A stretch of DNA of 64,000 bases, taken from Methanogranum sp963676045. Lineage in GTDB: Archaea; Thermoplasmatota; Thermoplasmata; Methanomassiliicoccales; Methanomethylophilaceae. The first letter of the stretch is position 1. Each line of letters starts with the position of its first letter. Shown one piece after another: positions 42,835 through 51,260 of the stretch. The notes beneath the pieces were generated by a model. It searched no databases. It was not told the origin of the DNA and saw only the letters and a list, made by a program, of their open reading frames with translations. The position numbers were made by a program, and so were the translations under genes. Location: positions 1,240,001-1,304,000 of the forward strand of contig OY780938.1 of the NCBI GenBank assembly GCA_963676045.1, written 5' to 3'.

Positions 42835-43944
42835 ATGATGATGAAAAAACAGAAGTTGACAGTTTTCATATTATCATCTCTGATTTTATCTGTATCATTG
42901 TTCTCATTCTATCTGTTCGATACAAGCGACGCGTCCATCGACGGTTCTTGGGATTTAGCATTCTATCGCGGATACGACATCGATGGCGATTATTACGAAT
43001 GGTCTTCCGATGCTGCGCATTCATCGGACGTGGTCTTCTATGTAGAAGACTCAACAAACGGCATGATGGTCGGTACGATAGATGGGTTTGCCTTCACGGG
43101 CTCTATAGCAAAGGAAGTTATGACTGTATGTCCAGTATAGGATTCGGCGAGTGTTCAGATCATCGGAGAGTTCTATGCATCCAGCGTTGTGTATCTGAGC
43201 ATAGTATGCCAAGAAGACGATGACATAAACGTCATAACGGCCATCTTCACGAGGGATGGAACATTGCCCCATCTTTTGGATTACATCTCGTTCGATGATA
43301 GCGGGGAGTGGATCAGTCGCGAGGTCTATGACTCCACAGGGCTCATAACAAGCGTGACGATGGACATAACATCTCAAAACGTCACCGTATTGTATGGGAC
43401 AATGCAGATCAACGATGATGCAGAGGTAGATTTTTGTGCCGTATTCTCATTATTGTTGAATTCCTCAATGAATGCAGGGTATCTCATCGATGAAAACGGG
43501 AATGTTTGGATCGCCATGGCTAGCAGGGGTTTGATATCGATATACGCATCGGATTATGTAGATTCGGAGTTCCAGGATGTTCAGATATCCCTGACTAAGG
43601 ATCCAGGTGATGTGATGGTGCCTGTATCGGCCGATATAAGCGGAGACTGGGAAGGTTTGCAGGGCTATATGTACGGATCAGACGATCCAATCGACATATC
43701 TGAATACAGTCTGTCCATAGAACAAGAAAGTTGCAGACTGTATGGAAGCATAGGTTCCGATGGCGATGCGAGCTTCGAAGGAATCGTATGCGTATCTTTG
43801 CCTAAGACTGCAGAGATAACAATCAATATAGAGGGCAAGTTGCTTCACGGTCAGATATCGATATCTGATTCGAAGATCACGATAATGATATCCGATGGGG
43901 ACCTTGACGGCCTGAGCGTATTAGAGTTCAAGAGGGTACAATGA
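42835..43944 (+). CDS. Exported protein with an in-frame UAG codon (possible pyrrolysine)
   Basis: The frame from ATG 42835 meets TAG at 43138-43140 and continues open, in the same frame, to TGA 43942-43944, giving 369 residues if UAG is read as pyrrolysine at position 102. Residues 4-28 form a signal peptide or anchor. Two related beta-rich repeats flank the middle: IDGSWDLAFYRGYDIDGDYY...VGTIDGFAFTGSI before the TAG and ISGDWEGLQGYMYG...LYGSIGSDGDASFEGIV near the end. The TGA overlaps the next gene, a GT-C transferase, as ATGA. A nonsense-mutated pseudogene is the alternative. Function unknown. Confidence 0.65.
43138..43140 (+). other. In-frame UAG codon, candidate pyrrolysine
   Basis: TAG at codon 102, between segments ending MTVCPV and beginning DSASVQII. 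No stop lies in this frame for 267 codons after it. The downstream part keeps protein-like composition. Confidence 0.55.
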
Positions 43945-45263
43945 CAATATCAATGGAAAGCCTGGTCAATATCTTGAACTTCGATAAGGCTAAAGAAGAA
44001 AAGAACAAAGGTTGTTTGATTTTTTTCTCCATCCTGATACTGTTGATCGCAACATACTTCATTTACCAATTTATCTCTTTCAAGTATGTTGGAGAGGTCT
44101 ATAATGATTATTTCCCTTATGCTGACGCTCTGGTAAATGGCATATTGCCATATCAACCATACAACGGATTAAGGTGGGAATATCCTCCGTTGGCATATCT
44201 GTTCATGGTCATTCCAAGACTTTTCACATCAGATCCGTTCGTCTACACGCTGATCTATATCTCGATGGTCCTGATCGTTACGCTTATTGGATTGTGGCTT
44301 ATCAGAAAAATTGCCATGAAACACGATAAGAATGCAAAAATATTGATGTTAGGATATACGGCGTCAGTTCTTTTTCTTGTGTCGTTCTATTTCGATAGAT
44401 TCGATGTGATAGTCGTGGTCATTACCATCGCGGCGATCTATCTATACATGGAGAAGAAATATTATTGGGCATTCATCCTGTTGTCCATAGGGATGTTCAT
44501 AAAACTGTATCCCGGGTTGTTGTTACCTTTCTTTTTGATACCCTTCTTAGCAAACAGGGATTTCAAACTGGGCATACGCTGTTTCTCAATATTCTTGGCG
44601 GTATCGGTTCTATTGATAATCCCATTCATATGGATGTCCCCTGATACGTATCTCTCATTCATAACGTATCATACCAACAGGGGGATACAGATAGAGAGCG
44701 TGTTCTCCTCCTTCGCATTGATGCTGGAGCTATTAGGGTTGACATCAATGCAGACGATAAGCTCCTACGGGTCTTTCAATCTGGAAGGAGGGATAACAGG
44801 GGTCTTATCTGCCATATCATTCCCCCTCATAATCCTAAGTCTGATCCTGTTTGCTATCGTATACTATAGAAAATGCATGGAATCGGATGATAGGGATTGG
44901 GGTTTCAAAATGGTCCCGATGGCCTCTTTGGTAGTGGTGCTGGTATTCATACTCTTCAACAAAGTGTTCTCAGCGCAATATATGATATGGATCATGGGGA
45001 TTCTAATACCCGCATTGATCTATTGCTGCGATCCAAAACAGATAAGATCGTATCTGTTCTTGTTCACGGTCGCTGCCATCGATACATGCATAATGGTGGC
45101 ATATTACCCTGGTCTCTGTGAGCATGAATTTGAATTGATATTGATACTCACGATCAGGAATGTATTGTTGTTAGTTATGCTAATTTTGATAGTAAGATCT
45201 TATTTTTCAATCAAAGTTCCAGACTATCTGAATTTGAAATTGAATAGACAGGCAAAATCTTGA
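43941..45263 (+). CDS. GT-C family membrane glycosyltransferase (GT87/DUF2029-like), copy 2
   Basis: 440 residues, about ten membrane helices. RWEYPPLAYLFMVIPRLF follows the first long loop, with IKLYPGLLLPFFLIPF near residue 175 and NKVFSAQYMIWIMG near 340, matching copies at 26443 and 52500. A basic cytoplasmic N-terminus precedes the first helix. Translation is coupled to the UAG-containing exported protein by an ATGA overlap, so the pair probably acts together, perhaps with the exported protein as acceptor or helper (inference). Confidence 0.75.
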   Translation: MTISMESLVNILNFDKAKEEKNKGCLIFFSILILLIATYFIYQFISFKYVGEVYNDYFPYADALVNGILPYQPYNGLRWEYPPLAYLFMVIPRLFTSDPFVYTLIYISMVLIVTLIGLWLIRKIAMKHDKNAKILMLGYTASVLFLVSFYFDRFDVIVVVITIAAIYLYMEKKYYWAFILLSIGMFIKLYPGLLLPFFLIPFLANRDFKLGIRCFSIFLAVSVLLIIPFIWMSPDTYLSFITYHTNRGIQIESVFSSFALMLELLGLTSMQTISSYGSFNLEGGITGVLSAISFPLIILSLILFAIVYYRKCMESDDRDWGFKMVPMASLVVVLVFILFNKVFSAQYMIWIMGILIPALIYCCDPKQIRSYLFLFTVAAIDTCIMVAYYPGLCEHEFELILILTIRNVLLLVMLILIVRSYFSIKVPDYLNLKLNRQAKS

Positions 45264-45320
45264 TAACTCAAGTGGAGATCTAAAAGATACATTATGTAAG
45301 AGGTTTAGATGTTATTTTGC

Positions 45321-45857
45321 TCAATAACCTAAGAATCCCTTCTTATACGATTCGATGGAGCTGTGGACTATCTTTTTAGCTTCTTCTGCGCCAATTATTT
45401 CATCGACAGCTGTCTGTTTTTTCTCCAATGCTTTGTACACTGTGAAGAAATGCGCCATTTCATCGAAGATATGTTGTGGAAGTTCAGAGATGTCCTTGTA
45501 CCCGTTGTATGTAGGGTCATCAAAAGGTATCGATATTATCTTCTCATCGTTAGCTCCGTTGTCGATCATCTTTATCGCACCTATTGGGTAACAATGTACC
45601 AGGGTCATCGGTTGTATCGGTTCGGAGCATAATACCAAAGCATCGAGAGGGTCTTTGTCATCCGCGTATGTCCTCGGGATGAAACCATAGTTTGCCGGGT
45701 AATGGGTAGATGTGTAGAGTATGCGGTCCAATTTCAAAAGTCCGGTCTCTTTATCGAGTTCGTATTTGTTCTTGCTTCCTTTAGATATCTCGACTACTAC
45801 CATGAAGTCGCTAGATGAGATTCTTTTAGGATCCATGTCGTGCCAAATGTTTGCCAT
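45321..45857 (-). CDS. ppa: Inorganic pyrophosphatase, family I
   Basis: Soluble pyrophosphatase of 178 residues that pulls biosynthetic reactions forward. The metal and active-site pattern is present: EISKGSKNKYELDKETG, YPANYGFIPRTYADDKDPLDALVL (D-x-D-P-x-D) and DDPTYNGYKDI. ATG 45857 is chosen since AGTGATC is just upstream; the frame open to 45869 adds only four residues. Confidence 0.95.
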   Translation of the reverse strand: MANIWHDMDPKRISSSDFMVVVEISKGSKNKYELDKETGLLKLDRILYTSTHYPANYGFIPRTYADDKDPLDALVLCSEPIQPMTLVHCYPIGAIKMIDNGANDEKIISIPFDDPTYNGYKDISELPQHIFDEMAHFFTVYKALEKKQTAVDEIIGAEEAKKIVHSSIESYKKGFLGY

Positions 45858-45899
45858 ATGATCACTCAAAACTAAAATCTGTATTTAAATGAGGTTAAT

Positions 45900-45913
45900 G
45901 GGGGTAGTCCCCC
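45900..45913 (-). terminator. G5/C5 hairpin terminator after EF-1 beta
   Basis: GGGGG-TAGT-CCCCC, nine bases past the EF-1 beta stop on the minus strand. It separates the zinc-ribbon/EF-1 beta pair from the pyrophosphatase promoter. Confidence 0.65.
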
Positions 45914-45921
45914 TAGTTTGA

Positions 45922-46191
45922 TTATAGAACTGTGTTCGAAACACATTCGACATTTTCAATGCCTTTGATCGAACTAAGAGCATCTTCTAATTTGCTGCCT
46001 ATCGATTCGTCTGTGTCATCAATTACGAATCCCACGCTGACCTTCATAAGGCCGAATGCTACAGGTGCGATTTTGGTCTGAATGATCTTCACACCTTTCG
46101 GTACTATGCCCGGGAGTGCTTCGATAACTGTTTTCAAATCGATCTCTGTGCTTTCAGGCATGAGGTCGTATTCTGCTACGATCTGTCCCAT
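45922..46191 (-). CDS. ef1b: Elongation factor 1-beta
   Basis: Guanine nucleotide exchange factor for EF-1 alpha. 89 residues, one alpha/beta domain: MGQIVAEYDLMPES at the start and the central PVAFGLMKVSVGFVIDD that contacts EF-1 alpha, ending VECVSNTVL. ATG 46191 is preceded by AAAGGTG; the frame extends three codons further without a better start. It follows the small zinc-ribbon gene by 12 bases. Confidence 0.93.
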   Translation of the reverse strand: MGQIVAEYDLMPESTEIDLKTVIEALPGIVPKGVKIIQTKIAPVAFGLMKVSVGFVIDDTDESIGSKLEDALSSIKGIENVECVSNTVL

Positions 46192-46203
46192 GTTTAACAC
46201 CTT

Positions 46204-46371
46204 TCAAGGTCCGATGAACCCGCATTTTTTGCACTCGTATTGAACGCCCTGGTCGCGGCACTGGTCGCACCTTCCAATTAATGTCTCCCCGCATTTAGGG
46301 CATTTGAAGTTGGTGTTTCCTTGGCCGATAAGCCTCTTACCGCATGAAGAGCATATCTTGTCTGTTGCCAT
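46204..46371 (-). CDS. Small zinc-ribbon protein (HVO_2753-like)
   Basis: A 55-residue protein from ATG 46371 with four CxxC pairs: CSSC, CPKC, CDQC and CKKC, ending GFIGP, so two zinc sites. Small proteins of this pattern commonly sit beside EF-1 beta in archaea and are thought to bind nucleic acid or protein; one haloarchaeal member (HVO_2753) affects swarming and biofilm formation. The AAAGGTG site for EF-1 beta starts right after its stop. Confidence 0.85.
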   Translation of the reverse strand: MATDKICSSCGKRLIGQGNTNFKCPKCGETLIGRCDQCRDQGVQYECKKCGFIGP

Positions 46372-46465
46372 GTTTTGAGCGATACTTTTTATTGTATATA
46401 AAGTGAAAGGATAAGGCCTCTATAATAAAGGCAAATAATTAATCTATGTTCGAGCATGAAGAATC

Positions 46466-47335
46466 ATGCAACCGCATCCCGATTGTGTTCCGTGTCTGTT
46501 GAGGCGTGTTCTATTCCAGGCGCGTCTTCTCGACAATGATACGGAATTTGATGCAATGTGTGCAGCTTTGAAGACATATGCAGACGCTATCGATAAAGCC
46601 GACAATTCTGCAAAGCTGGCGACGGCGGTCCACCGGAGCGCGTACGATGCCATGGGGGTAGAGGACCCTTATATGGGTCTGAAGGTCCGCGCTGATGAGA
46701 TCGCGGGAAGATATGTTGACAGATTGCAAAGATTCGTAGACTCTTCGAATGACAAGTTCACGGCAGCAGTGAGGGTCTCTATAATCGGGAATGTGATGGA
46801 TTTCGGTTCGGGGATAGCGATCGACGATCCTGATGATTTCGAGAAGGAATTCGAGACGTTATTGGCCCAGGGGATTCAGTCGGATCAGACAGCGGAACTC
46901 AAGGAGATAGTGAACTCAAGTTTTACCATCGTGTACCTATTCGACAATTGTGGCGAGGATCAGTTCGACAAGATACTAATCAGGCAGTTGAAGGATATGG
47001 GAAAGCGTGTCGTAGGTGTGGTCAGAGGTAAAGCGATATTGAACGATGTAACGTTGCGCGATGCAGAGCGCATAGGCTTGGGCGAGGATTTAGATCGGAT
47101 ATTGACCTCCAACTCTTTCTCGATCGGCGTAGATCTGGCGTTGATCGGGGACGATTTGAGAGAGGAGATTTCCAACGCAGGCGTCATAATATCGAAGGGA
47201 ATGGCCAATTACGAATCATTATCGGATGAAGAATTACCAATACCTATCGCTTATCTGATGAAGGCCAAATGCATCCCTGTCGCCAAGTCACTAGATGTGT
47301 CTGTTGGAGATAATGTTGTTCGTGTTCAGACATAA
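46466..47335 (+). CDS. DUF89 family metal-dependent phosphatase
   Basis: 289 residues of the DUF89/ARMT1 superfamily. It opens with the CVPCLLRR cysteine pair of the microbial subgroup, and has the metal site YLFDNCGEDQFDKILI with a later DLRE-type Asp region. Characterised relatives remove phosphate from sugar phosphates or damaged metabolites. The proper substrate here is unknown. Confidence 0.88.
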   Translation: MQPHPDCVPCLLRRVLFQARLLDNDTEFDAMCAALKTYADAIDKADNSAKLATAVHRSAYDAMGVEDPYMGLKVRADEIAGRYVDRLQRFVDSSNDKFTAAVRVSIIGNVMDFGSGIAIDDPDDFEKEFETLLAQGIQSDQTAELKEIVNSSFTIVYLFDNCGEDQFDKILIRQLKDMGKRVVGVVRGKAILNDVTLRDAERIGLGEDLDRILTSNSFSIGVDLALIGDDLREEISNAGVIISKGMANYESLSDEELPIPIAYLMKAKCIPVAKSLDVSVGDNVVRVQT

Positions 47336-47384
47336 TTGTCGGTAAATTTCTTTTTATAATAAAGCACATCACGGTGAGGATAGC

Positions 47385-48422
47385 ATGGCATCCGAAGTAA
47401 AACAGGCAGTCATAATGGTGGGCGGTCAGGGAACAAGACTAAGGCCTCTGACCGAGACAAAGCCCAAACCCATACTGCCAGTACTGGATAAACCTTGTTT
47501 GAGGTATCTGATAGAGTCGCTTGTGGAGGCAGGAATAAACGATATAATTCTTGCATGCGGATATCGGTCAGAGCAGCTTGTCAAGGCGATAGGCGATGGT
47601 TCGGATCTGGGGATAACGATCGAGTATTCCTATGAGGATGAACCACGCGGTACTGGTGGTGCGATAAAACTGATCGAGGATAGGCTAGACGATGTTTTCG
47701 TTGCAGCGAATGGTGATGTTTTTGCTGACATATCCATAAAAGGTGAGATAGATAAGCACATATTCACACATTCAGCGGTCACCATCGCATTGACGCCAGT
47801 AAAGAACCCATGTGAATTCGGCATCGCAAGACTTGATGAGACTGAACGTATAATAGAGTTCAAAGAAAAGCCGAAGCCGGAAGAGGTTTTTTCCAATCTT
47901 GTGAATGCGGGAGTGTACGTCGTTAACAAGAGGATAATTTCTGAGATACCTCCGAACCAGTTCTATGATTTTTCAAAGGATCTTTTCCCTAAATTGCTGG
48001 CAAGGGGCGATAGGATACAGGGTTATGTTATAAGCGGCGTATGGAGGGATGTAGGTCGTCCGTCAGACCTTTTAGGTGCCAATCTTGCGATGGCAGCCAT
48101 AAGATACAATGAGTATCTGTGGGGCGGCAAGAATATCCAGAGGTGCGATATCAGGAAACCGTTCTATTTGGGGAAATCATCAACGATATCCGATACGAAT
48201 GTCACGGCCTCTGTTATACTTTCAAATTGCGCTGTTAAAAACAGCAAGATAACGAATTCGATGATAATGGATGGTTGTAAGATAGATTCTGCAAAGATAG
48301 ATAACAGCATCATCGGAGATGGTTGTGTCATCAAGGCTGGAGCGAATATTTCCAATTGTGTGCTCGGGGACGGTACGGTCATCAAGGAGAATTCGACCAT
48401 TACAGACAATAAGGTGGCCTGA
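47385..48422 (+). CDS. Sugar-1-phosphate nucleotidyltransferase (heptose cluster, HddC-like)
   Basis: Activates a sugar phosphate to an NDP-sugar. 345 residues: Rossmann nucleotidyl domain with VGGQGTRLRPLTETKPKPILPV and a C-terminal left-handed beta helix built of hexapeptide-like repeats (from about residue 255, e.g. SVILSNCAVKNSKITNSMI). Because the next genes are heptose-type kinase and isomerase-phosphatase, it probably makes a GDP- or other NDP-heptose; mannose-1-phosphate is an alternative. Coupled by one base to the kinase. Confidence 0.82.
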   Translation: MASEVKQAVIMVGGQGTRLRPLTETKPKPILPVLDKPCLRYLIESLVEAGINDIILACGYRSEQLVKAIGDGSDLGITIEYSYEDEPRGTGGAIKLIEDRLDDVFVAANGDVFADISIKGEIDKHIFTHSAVTIALTPVKNPCEFGIARLDETERIIEFKEKPKPEEVFSNLVNAGVYVVNKRIISEIPPNQFYDFSKDLFPKLLARGDRIQGYVISGVWRDVGRPSDLLGANLAMAAIRYNEYLWGGKNIQRCDIRKPFYLGKSSTISDTNVTASVILSNCAVKNSKITNSMIMDGCKIDSAKIDNSIIGDGCVIKAGANISNCVLGDGTVIKENSTITDNKVA

Positions 48423-49432
48423 TGGTCGAGTACATAAGGGCAATGGCCCCGCTGAGGATAGGATTCGCGGGAGACGGTACAGATCTTGAACATTATGTGA
48501 TAAACAACAGGGGTTGTGTTGTAAGCGCTTCAATAGACAAATTTGTGTACTGCACATTGACGCCTCGCAACGATCACATGATGTCCGTTCATTCCACATG
48601 TTATGGTAGATACAAGGCGCCTCTGAAAGGCCCTATGGAATTGGACGGCAACAACGATCTTCTTAAATCGGTCGTCAATTATTTTGATATAAGGGAAGGG
48701 TTCCAGATATTCATACACACGGACGTCCCTGTAGGTTCCGGACTAGGCGGGTCATCAGCGGCATTAGCTGCAATGATCGCTGCAGTATCTAATTGGATCG
48801 AGTCGGATATAACTAAGAACGACATGGCTAAATTGGTATACAATCTGGAAAAAGAGGCGATAGGGGTTGCAGCCGGTGAACAGGACGAATTCGAGTCTGT
48901 GTTCGGCGGTTTCAATATGCTGGAGTTCGAGAATCATCACGTTTACGTTGAACCTCTGGACATGGATCCCGATATTTTAAATGAATTGCAATGCAGATCT
49001 GTATTATGTTATGTAGGAAGGCCCAAACAATCCATGGAGATAATAAAGGCTCAAACATCTGATTATGACAGCGGTAAGAACGTCAAGGCGCTCGAGGAGT
49101 CGAAGGAGCTTGCATTGAAATTGGCCAATGCGGTCAAACAAGGCGATTTCGATAGGACAGGCGAATTGATAGATCAATCTTGGGAATGTAAAAAAAGGCT
49201 TTCCAAGAATGTGACGAACCATGATATCGATAAGATGATCAAGGTGGCAAAATTGAATGGTGCCATCGGAGGAAAGCTTACTGGCAACGGAGGAGGCGGA
49301 TTCATGTACCTTCTTTGCGAATATGATTTAAAGGTGCAAGTAGTGGAGGCATTGAAATCCAAAGGCGCGATGGTGACTGATTTCATGTTCGAGCCCAATG
49401 GTGTAACTAGCTGGAGAAGTAAAAATGAATGA
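48422..49432 (+). CDS. hddA: GHMP kinase, heptose 7-phosphate kinase-like (copy 1)
   Basis: 336 residues matching the HddA branch of GHMP kinases, which make D-glycero-D-manno-heptose 1,7-bisphosphate. Motif 1 is APLRIGFAGDGTDLE, motif 2 PVGSGLGGSSAAL, motif 3 GGKLTGNGGGGF. Compared with copy 2 (51244) the first and third motifs have Asp and Asn in place of Gly and Ala. It overlaps the nucleotidyltransferase stop by one base and the isomerase-phosphatase start by eight. Confidence 0.82.
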   Translation: MVEYIRAMAPLRIGFAGDGTDLEHYVINNRGCVVSASIDKFVYCTLTPRNDHMMSVHSTCYGRYKAPLKGPMELDGNNDLLKSVVNYFDIREGFQIFIHTDVPVGSGLGGSSAALAAMIAAVSNWIESDITKNDMAKLVYNLEKEAIGVAAGEQDEFESVFGGFNMLEFENHHVYVEPLDMDPDILNELQCRSVLCYVGRPKQSMEIIKAQTSDYDSGKNVKALEESKELALKLANAVKQGDFDRTGELIDQSWECKKRLSKNVTNHDIDKMIKVAKLNGAIGGKLTGNGGGGFMYLLCEYDLKVQVVEALKSKGAMVTDFMFEPNGVTSWRSKNE

Positions 49433-50459
49433 CCTTATCTTGGCCGAATTGAAAAGGAGCTCAGAAGTAATCGCAAGTATCGACCCCGCTCAGATAAGAA
49501 AAGCAGCAGACATGATGCTCGAATCGATAAGAACTGGAGGTCAGATAATATTCATGGGGAATGGCGGTTCCTCCGCAGATGCCCAGCATATAGCAGCGGA
49601 ATTCTCCGGAAGGTATGCATTCGATAGGCCAGCGATGGCTGGTGTCTGTTTATCGAATATCGCTCCTGTTACGGCGATAGGCAATGATTATTCCTATGAT
49701 CTGGTGTTCAAGCGTCAGATAGAGGCCATATGCAGGAAGGGCGACATCGTCGTTGGGCTTTCGACCTCAGGAAATTCAAAGAATGTCATATTGGCAATGG
49801 AAGAGGCCAAAGTCAGAGGCGCCAAGACGATGTCCTTCACAGGAGATCAGGGAAAGATGAGAGAGATAGCGGACCTGGGAGTCATAATACCGACGAAGGA
49901 GACGCCAAGGGTCCAGGAAGGATATCTCGTGGCTTGCCATACCATCTGCGGAATAGTAGAGCGTGAGATGTACGGTCAGAAGACGGTGATGGTAGATCGA
50001 GACGGTACTGTAGCGATAGACGTTCCATATTGTGCCGATCCGGGGCAGATACGTCTTTTTCCAGGGTCTGCAAAGGCCATCAAGAGGTTGAACGACGCAG
50101 GATACAAGGTATTGCTTGTGACAAACCAATCCGGCATCGGAAGAGGGGTTGTGACGCATGAGCAACTTTCAAAGGTTCATGAGAGGCTCTGTGAGTTGAT
50201 AAGGGAAGAAGGAGGCCACCTAGACGGCATATACTATTGTCCTCATCATCCGGATGAAAAATGTGGATGCCGTAAGCCTGAGATAGGAATGGGCGAGAGA
50301 GCATTCATCGAACATCCGATAAATCCGAATGTCTCATATATGATAGGGGATTTTGAAAGAGATGTCGACTTTGGAAAGAAGTTGGGACTGAGGACATTCC
50401 TAGTGACAGACGTGTTCACTTTCGCAGATGCGGTTGAACAGATCTTGAAGGATGAATGA
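49425..50459 (+). CDS. gmhA-gmhB: Fused sedoheptulose 7-phosphate isomerase / heptose bisphosphate phosphatase
   Basis: 344 residues joining two enzymes that are usually separate. Residues 1-185: SIS-domain GmhA (IFMGNGGSSADAQHIAAEFSG; GLSTSGNSKNVI). Residues 186-344: HAD phosphatase GmhB (MVDRDGTV, LVTNQSGIGRG, zinc-binding CPHHPDEKCGCRKP, MIGDFERDVDFG). Together they catalyse the first and third steps of heptose activation, with HddA between. GGAG nine bases before the ATG supports the start. Confidence 0.9.
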   Translation: MNDLILAELKRSSEVIASIDPAQIRKAADMMLESIRTGGQIIFMGNGGSSADAQHIAAEFSGRYAFDRPAMAGVCLSNIAPVTAIGNDYSYDLVFKRQIEAICRKGDIVVGLSTSGNSKNVILAMEEAKVRGAKTMSFTGDQGKMREIADLGVIIPTKETPRVQEGYLVACHTICGIVEREMYGQKTVMVDRDGTVAIDVPYCADPGQIRLFPGSAKAIKRLNDAGYKVLLVTNQSGIGRGVVTHEQLSKVHERLCELIREEGGHLDGIYYCPHHPDEKCGCRKPEIGMGERAFIEHPINPNVSYMIGDFERDVDFGKKLGLRTFLVTDVFTFADAVEQILKDE

Positions 50460-50525
50460 TCGATTTCTCTGGGTCTTTTATGGTAGATATAAAATAATGG
50501 TTCATTGTTCCTACCATCGGTAGTT

Positions 50526-51260
50526 ATGGCCGGAACATGCACAGTGATCATTCCAACATATAACGAAGAGAAGAACATCGTTAATATGGCCAAATGTATA
50601 AGGGGATAGTATCCTGATTTTTATATCACATTCATGGATGACAATTCGACGGATAGGTCAAAGCAACTCATAGAGGAATTGGCCGATCCAAAGACCAAGC
50701 TCGTGACAAGGAAGCCTGAGGAAAGGGGCCTTGCCGCAAGTGTTCTTCAGGGAATAGTGGAATCCGAGACGGATTATTTCATGACGATAGATTGCGATTT
50801 CCAACATCCTCCAAGCGCACTTGGGGACATGTACAAGAAGATGGAAGGGGGATGCGACCTCTGCATAGGTGTGAGGGAGGATAGATTTGCTTTGGGATTT
50901 GTTCGTTGGGCAGGTTCATGGGCATTCAACATATTCGCCGACCTGTATCTTCTGTGTCATAGAAAGAAGATTTCAAAGGACGTCATGAGCGGACTCATCG
51001 CAGGGAGGACAGATGTGTTCATCCCTGTCATAAAGAACAATTGGAATGAGTTGGAGATGCAAGGTTGGAAGGTATTATTGGACCTCCTTAAATTCGGACC
51101 TCGTGATTTGAAGATCTCAAAGGCATACTATAAGTTCGGAAAGAGGGCAGAGGGAGAATCCCACATAAGCCCAAGGGTCGTTGCGACGACATTCCATCAG
51201 TGCGGGGTCTTTGGAAGATTCTGTGCCAAAGTATACTGCAAGATCAAACATATTGATTGA
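50526..51260 (+). CDS. DPM1-like GT2 glycosyltransferase with an in-frame UAG codon (possible pyrrolysine)
   Basis: The frame from ATG 50526 meets TAG at 50607-50609 (codon 28) and continues open to TGA 51260, giving 244 residues. The part before it, TVIIPTYNEEKNIVNMAKCIRG, is the universal GT2 N-terminus; the part after supplies ITFMDDNSTDRS and TIDCDFQHPP (the DxD metal site). Neither part is a complete enzyme alone, so read-through as pyrrolysine is likely. The family makes polyprenyl-phosphate sugars, the donors for GT-C enzymes such as the five in this window. A nonsense pseudogene is the alternative. Confidence 0.72.
50607..50609 (+). other. In-frame UAG codon, candidate pyrrolysine
   Basis: TAG at codon 28, between AKCIRG and YPDFYITF. 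It falls between helix 1 and strand 2 of the GT2 fold, a loop that varies in length and sequence in the family and would tolerate an unusual residue. Confidence 0.62.
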
